Shown here piece after piece: positions 56,889 through 64,000 of a stretch of DNA of 64,000 bases (position 1 is the stretch's first letter; every line of letters starts with the position of its first letter). The notes below the pieces were generated by a model, which searched no databases, was not told the origin of the DNA, and worked only from the letters and a program-made list of their open reading frames with translations. Source of the DNA: CBDHCC01 sp965261015 (GTDB lineage: Bacteria > Pseudomonadota > Alphaproteobacteria > Sphingomonadales > Sphingomonadaceae); NCBI GenBank assembly GCA_965261015.1, contig CBDHCC010000001.1:620001-684000 (forward strand), read 5' to 3'. The translations under genes were made by a program, and so were the position numbers.

Positions 56889-57505
56889 CATGTCTGCTGC
56901 GCCGCGATGAGCTGCTGGTCGCGCGCCTTCGCCTTGCGATAGGCGGGCCGTTCCCGCAGCCGGGCGGCATAGCGCTCGAACGCGGGCCGGCTGGGCAGGG
57001 TCTTGAACAGCAGGCCCCAATCCACCTGGCTGCCGGCATAGACATCCGCCGCCGTGAACCGGTCGCCGGCGAAATACGGGCTCTCCTCCAGCCGCGCCTC
57101 CACCACGTCCACCATCCGGTCGTACGACCCGAAGCCCGCCGTGCGCTCCTGCGCCGTCGTCGGCTTCCAGCCCAGCGCATGCGCGGTGATCCCCTGTTCC
57201 ATCGGCCCGGCGGCGAAGTACATCCAGCGGTGATAGGCGGCGCGCTCGTCCGGCTGGGGTGCCAGGCCGGCGGCGGGGAACGCCTCGGCCAGATAGGCGC
57301 AGATGGCGGCACCCTCGGTCACGACCTGGCCGTCATGGACGAGAGCGGGAACCTTGCCCATCGGGTTGATCGCCAGATAGTCTGGCGACTGAAGCGCCCC
57401 GGCATAATCAAGCAGGTGCTCGGAATAATCGGCCCCCACCTCCTCCAGCATCCACCGCGCGATCTGCCCGCGGGACATGGGGTTGGTGTAGAAGTCTATC
57501 GGCAT
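56888..57505 (-). CDS. Glutathione S-transferase family protein
   Basis: 205 residues. Thioredoxin-like N-domain: IDFYTNPMSRGQIARWMLEEVGADYSEHLLDY with the catalytic-position Ser and NPMGKVPALVHDGQVVTEGAAICAYLAEAF (Glu-Gly/Ala glutathione-binding segment); all-helical C-domain with PYFAGDRFTAADVYAGSQVDWGLLF. Cytoplasmic detoxification or reductase role. Single gene; stop coincides with the end of the convergent terminator's T-tract. Confidence 0.9.
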   Translation of the reverse strand: MPIDFYTNPMSRGQIARWMLEEVGADYSEHLLDYAGALQSPDYLAINPMGKVPALVHDGQVVTEGAAICAYLAEAFPAAGLAPQPDERAAYHRWMYFAAGPMEQGITAHALGWKPTTAQERTAGFGSYDRMVDVVEARLEESPYFAGDRFTAADVYAGSQVDWGLLFKTLPSRPAFERYAARLRERPAYRKAKARDQQLIAAQQT

Positions 57506-57540
57506 GGGAGGGCTCCTAAAGAGTGGACTGCCAAGGTCAT

Positions 57541-57633
57541 ACTCCGTTTGTCCCGAGCCTGTCGAAGGACGTAGGTGCCAGCGACCGGTGTGCGGGGCCG
57601 CGTGCTACGACAGGCTCAGCACAAACGGGGGAG
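57541..57633. repeat. Inverted-repeat element, family B (copy 3)
   Basis: Left arm CCGTTTGTCCCGAGCCTGTC with GAAGGACG, right arm CGTGCTACGACAGGCTCAGC with ACAAACGGGG. The outer CCGTTTGT / ACAAACGG match extends the palindrome. Directly followed by a family C pair, so two unrelated elements sit side by side. Confidence 0.8.
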
Positions 57634-57658
57634 GGGGGTGGATATCACGCACCAACCC

Positions 57659-57745
57659 GTCGCCCCCGGCCTTGAGCCGGGGCCCAGCCGTTTTGACCGA
57701 AACCCCGAAAAGAAGCTGGACCCCGGGTCGAGCCCGGGGTGACGG
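57659..57745. repeat. Inverted-repeat element, family C
   Basis: Arms CGCCCCCGGCCTTGAGCCGG / GGCCCAGC and, inverted, GCTGGACCCCGGGTCGAGCC / CGGGGTGACGG, with a ~20-bp AT-richer core (CGTTTTGACCGAAACCCCGAAAAG region). Single copy in this window. No gene lies in 57506-57785. Confidence 0.75.
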
Positions 57746-57785
57746 AAGGGTCGGCAGGTGTTCGGGCGGCCTCGCCCAGCCTACG

Positions 57786-58250
57786 TCAATCCCCGCCCAG
57801 TCCGCCAGCCACCACACCCAGCAGCGCCGCCAGGTTGGCGTCCGCCTGGCGCTTGTCCCAGGCGACGGCTGCCAGGCGCAGCCGCGCCTCCTCCAGTCCG
57901 AGCGCCCCGGCGACCGCCACCGCCGTGTCGTAGGACACCAGCTGCGACGCCACGCCCTTCCGCAAAGCCCCGATCAGCGCCGCATCGCGTGTTGGGCCGG
58001 CAGTCTCGTCCTGCAAGTCGCGCTCCGCATCGTCGAGAACCGCGGTCATCCACAAATTGGGCTGGCCATCCAGGACGACACCGTGAGTGCCCGCCAGCTC
58101 GGTCAGGATGGACAGATGCTGGTCGGCCTGCTTCATCAGCCACATGAATGCGATCGCCGTTGGATCATCGGCGATGGTGGCGACCGCCAACAGTCGCCCG
58201 GCCAGCAGCCGTTCGGCCGCAGCGAGGTCAGCGAAGCAGGCGGCGAACAG
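57786..58250 (-). CDS. DUF892 (YciE/YciF-like) ferritin-like domain directly behind clpA
   Basis: Residues AACFADLAAAERLLAGRLLAVATIADDPTAIAFMWLMKQADQHLSILTELAGTHG and the later GPTRDAALIGALRKGVASQLVSYDTAVAVAGALGLEEARLRLAAVAWDKRQADANLAALL match the four-helix DUF892 fold. No ATG or GTG precedes the first helix; candidates are CTG 58250 and TTG 58190, the latter removing much of helix 1. The frame is identical to clpA and separated from its TGA by nine codons, so reinitiation at a rare start or stop readthrough should be considered. Function in stress or metal binding is only inferred from the family. Confidence 0.65.
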   Translation of the reverse strand: MFAACFADLAAAERLLAGRLLAVATIADDPTAIAFMWLMKQADQHLSILTELAGTHGVVLDGQPNLWMTAVLDDAERDLQDETAGPTRDAALIGALRKGVASQLVSYDTAVAVAGALGLEEARLRLAAVAWDKRQADANLAALLGVVAGGLGGD

Positions 58251-58277
58251 CGCGCCCGCGCCTTCGCCGCCCCCCGC

Positions 58278-60605
58278 TCACTCGACCGTGTCGCCCTCAT
58301 CCGCCGTCTCGGAGGCGTCCTCCTCCTTGGCCTTGGGCGGGGCCGGCGTGATCTCGAAGCCGAGTTCGCCCGCCGCCTCGTCCTTCAGGTGGACCTTGAC
58401 CTCGCCACCATGGACCAGCTTGCCGAACAACAGCTCTTCGGCCAGCGGCTGCTTGATCTTTTCCTGGATCAGGCGGCCCATTGGCCGGGCGCCGTACAGG
58501 CGATCATAGCCCTTGGCGGTCAGCCACGCCTTGGCCGGTTCGTCCACTTCGATATGGACGTTGCGGTCCGCCAGCTGCAGCTCCAGCTCCAGCACGAACT
58601 TGTCGACCACGCGCGCGACCACCTCGGGCGGCAGGTAGCCAAAGGCGACGATCGCATCCAGCCGATTGCGGAATTCCGGAGTGAACATGCGCTTGACCGC
58701 CTCTTCCGACGCGTCCTCGCGCGTCGAGGCGACGAAGCCGACGCTCTCACGCTCCATGTCCGACGCGCCCGCGTTGGTGGTCATGATCAGGACCGTGTTC
58801 CGGAAGTCCACCGTCTTGCCGTGGTGATCGGTCAGCTTGCCGTTGTCCATCACCTGCAACAGGATGTTGAACAGGTCGGGGTGCGCCTTTTCGATTTCGT
58901 CCAGCAGCAGAACGGAGTGGGGGTTCTGATCCACCGCGTCCGTCAGCAGCCCGCCCTGGTCGTACCCGACATAGCCCGGGGGCGCACCGATCAGACGGCT
59001 GACGGAGTGGCGCTCCATATACTCGCTCATATCGAAGCGCTGAAGCGGGATGCCCATCAGCTCCGCCAACTGGCGCGCGACCTCCGTCTTGCCGACGCCC
59101 GTCGGGCCGGAGAACAGGTAGTTACCGATGGGCTTCATCGGGTCGCGCAGACCCGCGCGGCTCAGCTTCATCGCGGAGGCCAGCGTGTCGATCGCCTGGT
59201 CCTGGCCGAACACGACCCGCTTCAGATCCTTGTCCAGGTTCATCAGCGTGTTCTTGTCGTCCGACGACACCGATTTCGGTGGGATCCGCGCCATCGTCGC
59301 GATCACCGCCTCGATCTCCGCGGGCGTGATGCGCTTCACCCGCTTCGACGGCGGCACGAGCATCTGCATGGCGCCGACCTCGTCCACCACGTCGATCGCC
59401 TTGTCCGGCAGCTTGCGGTCGTTGATGTAGCGCGCCGACAGCTCGACGGCCGCCTTGATGGCGTCCGGCGTGTAGGTGACCTGGTGATGGTCCTCGAAGG
59501 CGGACCTGAGACCCGCCAGGATGGCGATCGTGTCCTCGACCGACGGTTCGTTCACGTCGATCTTCTGGAACCGGCGCAAGAGCGCGCGATCCTTTTCGAA
59601 ATGATTGCGGAACTCCTTGTAGGTGGTCGACCCGATGCATCGGATCTGACCGCCGGACAGCGCCGGCTTCAACAGGTTGGACGCGTCCATCGCGCCGCCG
59701 CTGGTGGCACCCGCGCCGATCACCGTGTGGATTTCGTCGATGAACAGGATGGCGTCGGGCATCGTCTCCAGCTCGTTCATCACCTGCTTCAGCCGCTCCT
59801 CAAAGTCGCCGCGATAGCGCGTGCCCGCGAGCAGCGCGCCCATGTCGAGAGCGTAGATCACGGCGGGCTTCAGCACGTCGGGCACGTCGCCCTCGACGAT
59901 CTTGCGCGCCAGGCCTTCGGCGATCGCGGTCTTGCCCACGCCCGGATCACCGACATAGAGCGGGTTGTTCTTGGAACGGCGGCACAGGATCTGGACCGTC
60001 CGGTCCACCTCCGCGCCACGTCCGATCAGGGGATCGATGCGGCCGTCCTTGGCCTTTTGGTTCAGATTGACCGAGAATTGGGAGAGGGCGGACTCCTTCT
60101 TGCCTTTGTCCCCCTTGCCCTCCTTCTCGTCGGTTCCGCTGGGCGGGGTGCTGGACCCCGGTGCCGCGTTCTTGGCGACCCCGTGCGAGATGAAGGACAC
60201 GGCGTCCAGGCGGCTCATATCGTGCTGTTGCAGGAAATAAACCGCGTAGGACTCCTTCTCTGAGAACAGCGCGACCAGGACGTTCGCGCCGGTCACGGCA
60301 TCGCGGCCCGACGACTGGACGTGCAGGATCGCGCGCTGGACCACGCGCTGGAACCCGCTGGTGGGGGACGGATCGACCTGCTCGCCCACCTTCAGGGCGT
60401 CGAGCTCGGTGTCCAGATATTGGATGACGGTGCCCTTCAGCTCTCCGATCTTGACGCCGCAAGCGTCCATCACGGCGGACGCGTGCTCGTCGTCGGTCAG
60501 CGCCAGCAGCAGGTGTTCCAGGGTGGCGTATTCGTGGCGGCGCTCGGCGGCCTGGGCCAGCGCGTTGTGCAGGGTCTCTTCGAGCTCTGGGGCGAAGGAA
60601 GGCAT
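58278..60605 (-). CDS. clpA: ATP-dependent Clp protease ATP-binding subunit ClpA
   Basis: 775 residues. N-domain (1-~145, LEETLHNALAQAAERRHEYATLEHLLLALTDD), AAA1 with Walker A GDPGVGKTA and Walker B ILFIDEIH, short middle, AAA2 with GPTGVGKTEV, LLLDEIEKAHPDLFNILLQVMD and the IGAPPGYVGYDQGG pore loop. No ClpB-like coiled-coil middle domain and no clpS next to it, but size and sequence fit ClpA. Hexameric unfoldase feeding ClpP. Acidic C-terminus (EEDASETADEGDTVE). A DUF892 domain follows in the same frame. Confidence 0.95.
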   Translation of the reverse strand: MPSFAPELEETLHNALAQAAERRHEYATLEHLLLALTDDEHASAVMDACGVKIGELKGTVIQYLDTELDALKVGEQVDPSPTSGFQRVVQRAILHVQSSGRDAVTGANVLVALFSEKESYAVYFLQQHDMSRLDAVSFISHGVAKNAAPGSSTPPSGTDEKEGKGDKGKKESALSQFSVNLNQKAKDGRIDPLIGRGAEVDRTVQILCRRSKNNPLYVGDPGVGKTAIAEGLARKIVEGDVPDVLKPAVIYALDMGALLAGTRYRGDFEERLKQVMNELETMPDAILFIDEIHTVIGAGATSGGAMDASNLLKPALSGGQIRCIGSTTYKEFRNHFEKDRALLRRFQKIDVNEPSVEDTIAILAGLRSAFEDHHQVTYTPDAIKAAVELSARYINDRKLPDKAIDVVDEVGAMQMLVPPSKRVKRITPAEIEAVIATMARIPPKSVSSDDKNTLMNLDKDLKRVVFGQDQAIDTLASAMKLSRAGLRDPMKPIGNYLFSGPTGVGKTEVARQLAELMGIPLQRFDMSEYMERHSVSRLIGAPPGYVGYDQGGLLTDAVDQNPHSVLLLDEIEKAHPDLFNILLQVMDNGKLTDHHGKTVDFRNTVLIMTTNAGASDMERESVGFVASTREDASEEAVKRMFTPEFRNRLDAIVAFGYLPPEVVARVVDKFVLELELQLADRNVHIEVDEPAKAWLTAKGYDRLYGARPMGRLIQEKIKQPLAEELLFGKLVHGGEVKVHLKDEAAGELGFEITPAPPKAKEEDASETADEGDTVE

Positions 60606-60730
60606 GGGGGTCTCCGGCGGCGGCCGGCGGATGGGCCGCTCTCTTGCATGGCAATATGCGGTCCCGGTCCGCCACGCGCAAGGAAGGGGCCGTCAGCCGG
60701 TTCGAACGGAGACCGTCGGGATTTCGGCGG

Positions 60731-60916
60731 TCAGCGGAACAGGCCCTCGGCGCTCGAGCGATGGGCGGTGGCGATCGCCTTGCGCCGTTCGACCCGTGCG
60801 ATCTCCGCTCGCAGGCGTACGATCCGCGCGTCGCAGTCCGCCGGCGACAGGGCGTCCAGGTCCTCGCCCTCCAGCAGGCGCAGCGGGTCGGACGGGCGGG
60901 GCGGATCGGCGTCCAT
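60731..60916 (-). CDS. DUF1192 family small protein
   Basis: 61 residues starting at MDADPPRPSDPLRLLEGEDLDALSPADCDARIVRLRAEIARVERRKA, the alphaproteobacterial DUF1192 pattern: a short acidic N-terminus and an amphipathic helix with heptad-like spacing that could form a coiled coil. Function unknown. ATG at 60916; longer extensions upstream are unlikely. Divergent from the quinone oxidoreductase gene. Confidence 0.8.
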   Translation of the reverse strand: MDADPPRPSDPLRLLEGEDLDALSPADCDARIVRLRAEIARVERRKAIATAHRSSAEGLFR

Positions 60917-60987
60917 CGCCGACCACGTTGACCGGGCCGGGCGGCGTGTCAATAAGCGACCCACTCGCACGCCAAGGGGGAACGCGC

Positions 60988-62016
60988 GTGACAAGCCCGA
61001 CACACGACCGGACGGTGTCCGGGCCGACCCGATCCACCATGCGGGCGATCGACCCCACCGCGCCCGGCGGCTCGGACACGCTGTCGCTCGTCGAGCGCGC
61101 GGTGCCGGACCCGGGATCGGGCGAAGTGCTAATCCGAGTGGCCGCCGCGGGGGTCAACCGCCCCGACGTCCTGCAGCGCCAGGGCGTCTATCCGCCGCCG
61201 CCCGGCGCCTCGTCGATCCTGGGGCTGGAATGCGCGGGCGAGGTGGTCGCCGTCGGACCGGGCGTGGACGACACCCATCTTGGCCAGCGGGTGATGGCGC
61301 TGGTCGCGGGCGGTGCCTACGCGGACTATTGCGCCGCGCCGGTGGGTCAATGCCTGCCGGTTCCCGACGCCCTCTCGATCGAGCAGGCCGCGGCCATGCC
61401 GGAGACGCTGTTCACCGTGTGGACCAATCTGTTCGAACGCGCCTACGCCGTCGAAGGCGACCGGGTGCTGGTGCACGGCGGAACCAGCGGGATCGGCACG
61501 ATGGCGGTGGCGCTCGGCCGGCTGTTCGGCCTCACCACCTACGTCACCTGCGGCACGGATGCGAAGTGCCGCGCGGCGCGGGAGTGGGGCGCGGACGCCG
61601 CCATCAACTACAAGACCGAGGACTTCGTCGAGCGGGTGGCGGAACTGACCGACGGACAGGGTGTCAACGCCGTGCTGGACATGGTGGGCGGCGACTATCT
61701 GCCGCGCAACCTGGCGTGCCTGGCCGACGAAGGTCGCCACGTCTCCATCGCTTTTCAGCGCGGCGCGAGCGCGACCGTCTCCATCACCGACATCATGCGA
61801 CGTCGCCTGACGCTGACCGGCTCCACGCTGCGCGCACGTTCCGTCGAGTTCAAGACGATGGTCGCGGACGAGATCGCTCGGACCGTCGGCCCGCACCTGG
61901 CCGCCGGCGCGCTGGTGCCCGCGATGGACCGGACCTTCCCGCTGGAAGAGGCCGGGGCCGCGCACGCCCGGATGGAGGCGGGCGACCACGTCGGGAAGAT
62001 CGTGCTGCGGATGTAG
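60988..62016 (+). CDS. NAD(P)H-quinone oxidoreductase (zinc-free MDR, PIG3-like)
   Basis: 342 residues from GTG 60988, picked because AAGGGGG lies 7 bases upstream; ATG 61039 gives a more usual 325-residue protein but has no ribosome site. GroES-like domain AAAGVNRPDVLQRQGVYPPPPGASSILGLECAGEVVAVGPGV, Rossmann loop VHGGTSGIGTMAVALGRLF, and VDAVLDMVGGDYLPRN-like segment. No zinc-ligand Cys/His pattern, as in quinone oxidoreductases. Reduces quinones with NADPH. Followed by a hairpin terminator. Confidence 0.87.
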   Translation: MTSPTHDRTVSGPTRSTMRAIDPTAPGGSDTLSLVERAVPDPGSGEVLIRVAAAGVNRPDVLQRQGVYPPPPGASSILGLECAGEVVAVGPGVDDTHLGQRVMALVAGGAYADYCAAPVGQCLPVPDALSIEQAAAMPETLFTVWTNLFERAYAVEGDRVLVHGGTSGIGTMAVALGRLFGLTTYVTCGTDAKCRAAREWGADAAINYKTEDFVERVAELTDGQGVNAVLDMVGGDYLPRNLACLADEGRHVSIAFQRGASATVSITDIMRRRLTLTGSTLRARSVEFKTMVADEIARTVGPHLAAGALVPAMDRTFPLEEAGAAHARMEAGDHVGKIVLRM

Positions 62017-62068
62017 TCCGAGGCGTGTCTTGCCCGAAGGTGGGCGAGCCCCTATCATCTGAGAACGC

Positions 62069-62097
62069 GGCCGCTCCGGGAAGGGGCGGCCCCTTTT
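62069..62097 (+). terminator. Rho-independent terminator after the quinone oxidoreductase
   Basis: GGCCGCTCC-GGGAA-GGGGCGGCC (one G-T pair) followed by CCTTTTG. It lies 53 bp past the stop and just before the trcR ribosome site, isolating the two genes. Confidence 0.8.
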
Positions 62098-62113
62098 GTT
62101 TCGGGAGCACACC

Positions 62114-62797
62114 ATGGCCACGCCGCTGATGCCGCACGCCACCGCCGCCTGGCTGGTCGAGAACACCGCCATCACCTTCGAGCAGATCGCGGAGTTCTGC
62201 GGCTTGCACATCCTGGAGGTGCAGGCGATCGCCGACGACACCGCGGGCACGAAGCTGACCGGCCGCGATCCGCTGCGCGCCCACGAACTGACTCAGGACG
62301 AGATCGACAAGGCGCAGGCGGATCCGTCCCATGCGCTGCAACTGACCGCCGGGCCGGAGCGGGTGACGCGCACCAAGGGCCCGCGCTACACGCCCGTGTC
62401 CAAACGGGCGGAAAAGCCCGACGGCATCGCCTGGCTGATCCGCAACCATCCCGAACTGTCCGACGCGCAGATCGGCAAGCTGATCGGGACCACCCGCACC
62501 ACGATCAACGCGATTCGTGAGAAGTCGCATTGGAACATCGCCAACATCGTGCCGAAGGATCCGGTGACGCTGGGCCTCACCACCCAGCGGGAACTGGACG
62601 CCAATGTCTCGAAGGCGGCGAAGAAGGCCGGGATCGAGGCGCCCACGGACGAGCGGATCGACACCGATCGCGAGGCGCTGCTGGAAGAGCTGAAGGCGGA
62701 GCGCGAAGCCGCGTCGCGGGCACCGGAAGAGGTCGTCGGACAGGCGATCGCGGAAAAGGCGGGCTATATCGACCCGAACAGCATTTTTCGCAGCTGA
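62114..62797 (+). CDS. trcR: DUF1013 cell-cycle transcriptional regulator TrcR
   Basis: 227 residues, ATG with GGGAG 6 bases upstream. N-terminal HTH-like half (TAAWLVENTAITFEQIAEFCGLHILEVQAIAD) and a second HTH-like segment (GIAWLIRNHPELSDAQIGKLIGTTRTTINAIREKSHWN), then a charged helix and the conserved C-terminus PNSIFRS. DUF1013 proteins are almost confined to alphaproteobacteria and are reported as sigma-54-like or cell-cycle associated regulators. Single gene between two intergenic regions. Confidence 0.93.
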   Translation: MATPLMPHATAAWLVENTAITFEQIAEFCGLHILEVQAIADDTAGTKLTGRDPLRAHELTQDEIDKAQADPSHALQLTAGPERVTRTKGPRYTPVSKRAEKPDGIAWLIRNHPELSDAQIGKLIGTTRTTINAIREKSHWNIANIVPKDPVTLGLTTQRELDANVSKAAKKAGIEAPTDERIDTDREALLEELKAEREAASRAPEEVVGQAIAEKAGYIDPNSIFRS

Positions 62798-62914
62798 TCC
62801 GCCGCCGGCACTGAGACCGGCACCGGCACGGCCATCGGGACCAGCTGATGTGCGATCTGGTCGCGGAGCGGCCGGACTAGCGCTTGAGGGTCGCCGCCGG
62901 CTAGGGTCGTCTGC

Positions 62915-63220
62915 GTGACCAGATCCTTTACCGTCCTCCTGCTGCTGGCCGCCTCCTCCTGCGCGATGACCCCGCGGTCGCAGCTCGAAAGCGGGTTGCG
63001 AGACGCTGGCCTGTCGGCGGCGGTGTCCGATTGCATGGCCGGACGCATGGTGGAACGTCTTTCGCTCCTTCAACTGCGGCGTATCGCGGGACTGCCCAAG
63101 GCCAGGAGCTCCGGCTCGATGGACCAGATGCTCTACCGGCTGCGTGCGTTGAAGGACCCTGAGATCGTCGGTGTGGCGACCAGTTCTGCGGCACTGTGCG
63201 CCAGTGGACTGGTCCGCTAA
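62915..63220 (+). CDS. Small predicted lipoprotein of unknown function
   Basis: 101 residues from GTG. N-terminus MTRSFTVLLLLAASSC is a lipoprotein signal with Cys16 as lipid anchor. Two further Cys (in SDCMAGRM and ALCASGL) are spaced to allow a periplasmic disulfide. The central part is helical (LLQLRRIAGLPKARSS). I recognise no family. No clear Shine-Dalgarno sequence; upstream 117 bp hold nothing else evident. Confidence 0.65.
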   Translation: MTRSFTVLLLLAASSCAMTPRSQLESGLRDAGLSAAVSDCMAGRMVERLSLLQLRRIAGLPKARSSGSMDQMLYRLRALKDPEIVGVATSSAALCASGLVR

Positions 63221-63294
63221 CGATCCACGCGACTGGACCCATCCGTGCTGGCGTGCTTTGAGACCGCGACATCCTGTCCCAGCGGAGCGCGTCC

Positions 63295-64000
63295 ATGAAC
63301 ATCCACGAATATCAGGCCAAGGAGCTGTTGGCGAAGCACGGTATCGCCGTGCCCGACGGTCATGCCGCGACCAGCGTGGAGGAGGCGGTCGCCGCCGCCG
63401 AACGTCTTCCCGGACCGCTCTACGTCGTGAAGGCGCAGATCCACGCGGGCGGGCGCGGCAAGGGGGCGTTCAAGGAACTGCCGCAGGGGTCGAAGGGCGG
63501 GGTCCGGCTCGCCAAGTCGCTGGACGAAGTGCGCGAAGCCGCGACGGAGATGCTGGGCAACACGCTCGTGACCGTCCAGACGGGCGAGGGCGGTCAGCCT
63601 GTGCGCCGCCTCTATGTCACGGACGGCGTGGACATCGCCGCGGAATATTATCTGTCGATGCTGGTCGACCGCGCGTCGGGCAAGGTCGCGATGGTCGTGT
63701 CGACCGAAGGCGGCATGGACATCGAAGCGGTGGCACACGACACGCCCGGGCGCATCCGCACGATCACCATCGATCCGGGCACCGGCTTCACCGAAGCGGA
63801 CGGGCGCGGCGCGGCGGAGGCGCTCGCGCTGGATGGCGCGCTGGCGGACGCGTGCGTGGACCTGACGCGCAAGCTCTACGACGCCTTCGTCCAGCTCGAC
63901 TGCGCGATGATCGAGATCAACCCGCTGGTCCGCACGGTCGACGACCGGCTGATGGTGCTGGACACCAAGATGTCGTTCGACACCAACGCCCTGTTCCGTC
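63295..64000 (+). CDS. sucC: Succinate-CoA ligase beta subunit, N-terminal part (3' truncated by window)
   Basis: 235 residues visible, starting MNIHEYQAKELLAKHGIAVPDGHAA, the near-invariant SucC start. ATP-grasp features: YVVKAQIHAGGRGKGAF (ATP-binding Lys), PVRRLYVTDGVDIAAEYYLSMLVDR, and metal-site MIEINPLVRT. Catalyses the nucleotide-dependent interconversion of succinyl-CoA and succinate in the TCA cycle; sucD should follow beyond the window. A GAGCG motif precedes the ATG. Confidence 0.96.
   Translation, partial: MNIHEYQAKELLAKHGIAVPDGHAATSVEEAVAAAERLPGPLYVVKAQIHAGGRGKGAFKELPQGSKGGVRLAKSLDEVREAATEMLGNTLVTVQTGEGGQPVRRLYVTDGVDIAAEYYLSMLVDRASGKVAMVVSTEGGMDIEAVAHDTPGRIRTITIDPGTGFTEADGRGAAEALALDGALADACVDLTRKLYDAFVQLDCAMIEINPLVRTVDDRLMVLDTKMSFDTNALFR

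Overview
The window is very GC-rich (low 70s percent by eye). It uses GTG and TTG starts freely and packs genes with 4-bp ATGA/GTGA/TTGA stop-start overlaps. Gene content points to an alphaproteobacterium of the Sphingomonadaceae (Sphingomonas-like): a TrcR/DUF1013 cell-cycle regulator, a yebC-ruvC-ruvA-ruvB neighbourhood, lepB-rnc-era, a ClpA with short C-terminus, a ZnuD-like TonB receptor, and abundant intergenic palindromic repeats. No rRNA, tRNA, CRISPR array, transposase or phage gene was seen.

Layout. 1-3675: a tightly overlapped catabolic operon (GMC oxidoreductase, DoxX, cupin, SMP-30 lactonase, double-VOC protein) facing a sugar isomerase/epimerase. 4593-10754 (minus): a 5-oxoproline operon (HyuA-HyuB fused 5-oxoprolinase, DUF969 and DUF979 membrane proteins, DUF2891). 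10882-13220: acyl-CoA synthetase and crotonase. 13262-20222: a two-component system (histidine kinase plus NtrC-like regulator lacking the sigma-54 contact loop) divergent from an HlyD/MacB-type ABC exporter, with paired inverted repeats between them. 20350-30841: yebC, ruvC, ruvA and ruvB, interrupted by an MFS gene, an MscS channel, a small HTH gene and an AttEFGH-like ABC/lipocalin module.

31008-32724: nitroreductase and alpha/beta hydrolase. 32827-43184: a divergent glycoconjugate cluster with three CgeB-like glycosyltransferases in tandem, a GT4 glycosyltransferase, two nucleotide-sugar epimerases, a histidine phosphatase, a methyltransferase, a glycosidase that looks circularly permuted, and myo-inositol-1-phosphate synthase. 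This is the most promising candidate for an undescribed pathway. It is followed by an EAL protein, a DUF2945 stress-type protein, a zinc alcohol dehydrogenase and a Gfo/Idh/MocA oxidoreductase.

46311-48451: a ZnuD-like zinc receptor behind a probable Zur box. 48592-49035: an AT-richer orphan membrane protein. 49343-53219: era, rnc, lepB and divergent glutathione reductase. 53772-57505: MFS transporter, RNA 2',3'-cyclic phosphodiesterase, BI-1 family protein and GST. 57786-60605: a DUF892 ferritin-like domain directly behind clpA in the same frame. 60731 to the end: DUF1192, quinone oxidoreductase, trcR, a small lipoprotein and the 5' part of sucC.

Four families of inverted-repeat elements are scattered between genes. 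One copy lies in frame inside the GT4 glycosyltransferase gene and appears to add about 50 residues to it. Two distant loci share a promoter layout that would give leaderless transcripts starting with near-identical codons (MSS-F/I-Y).
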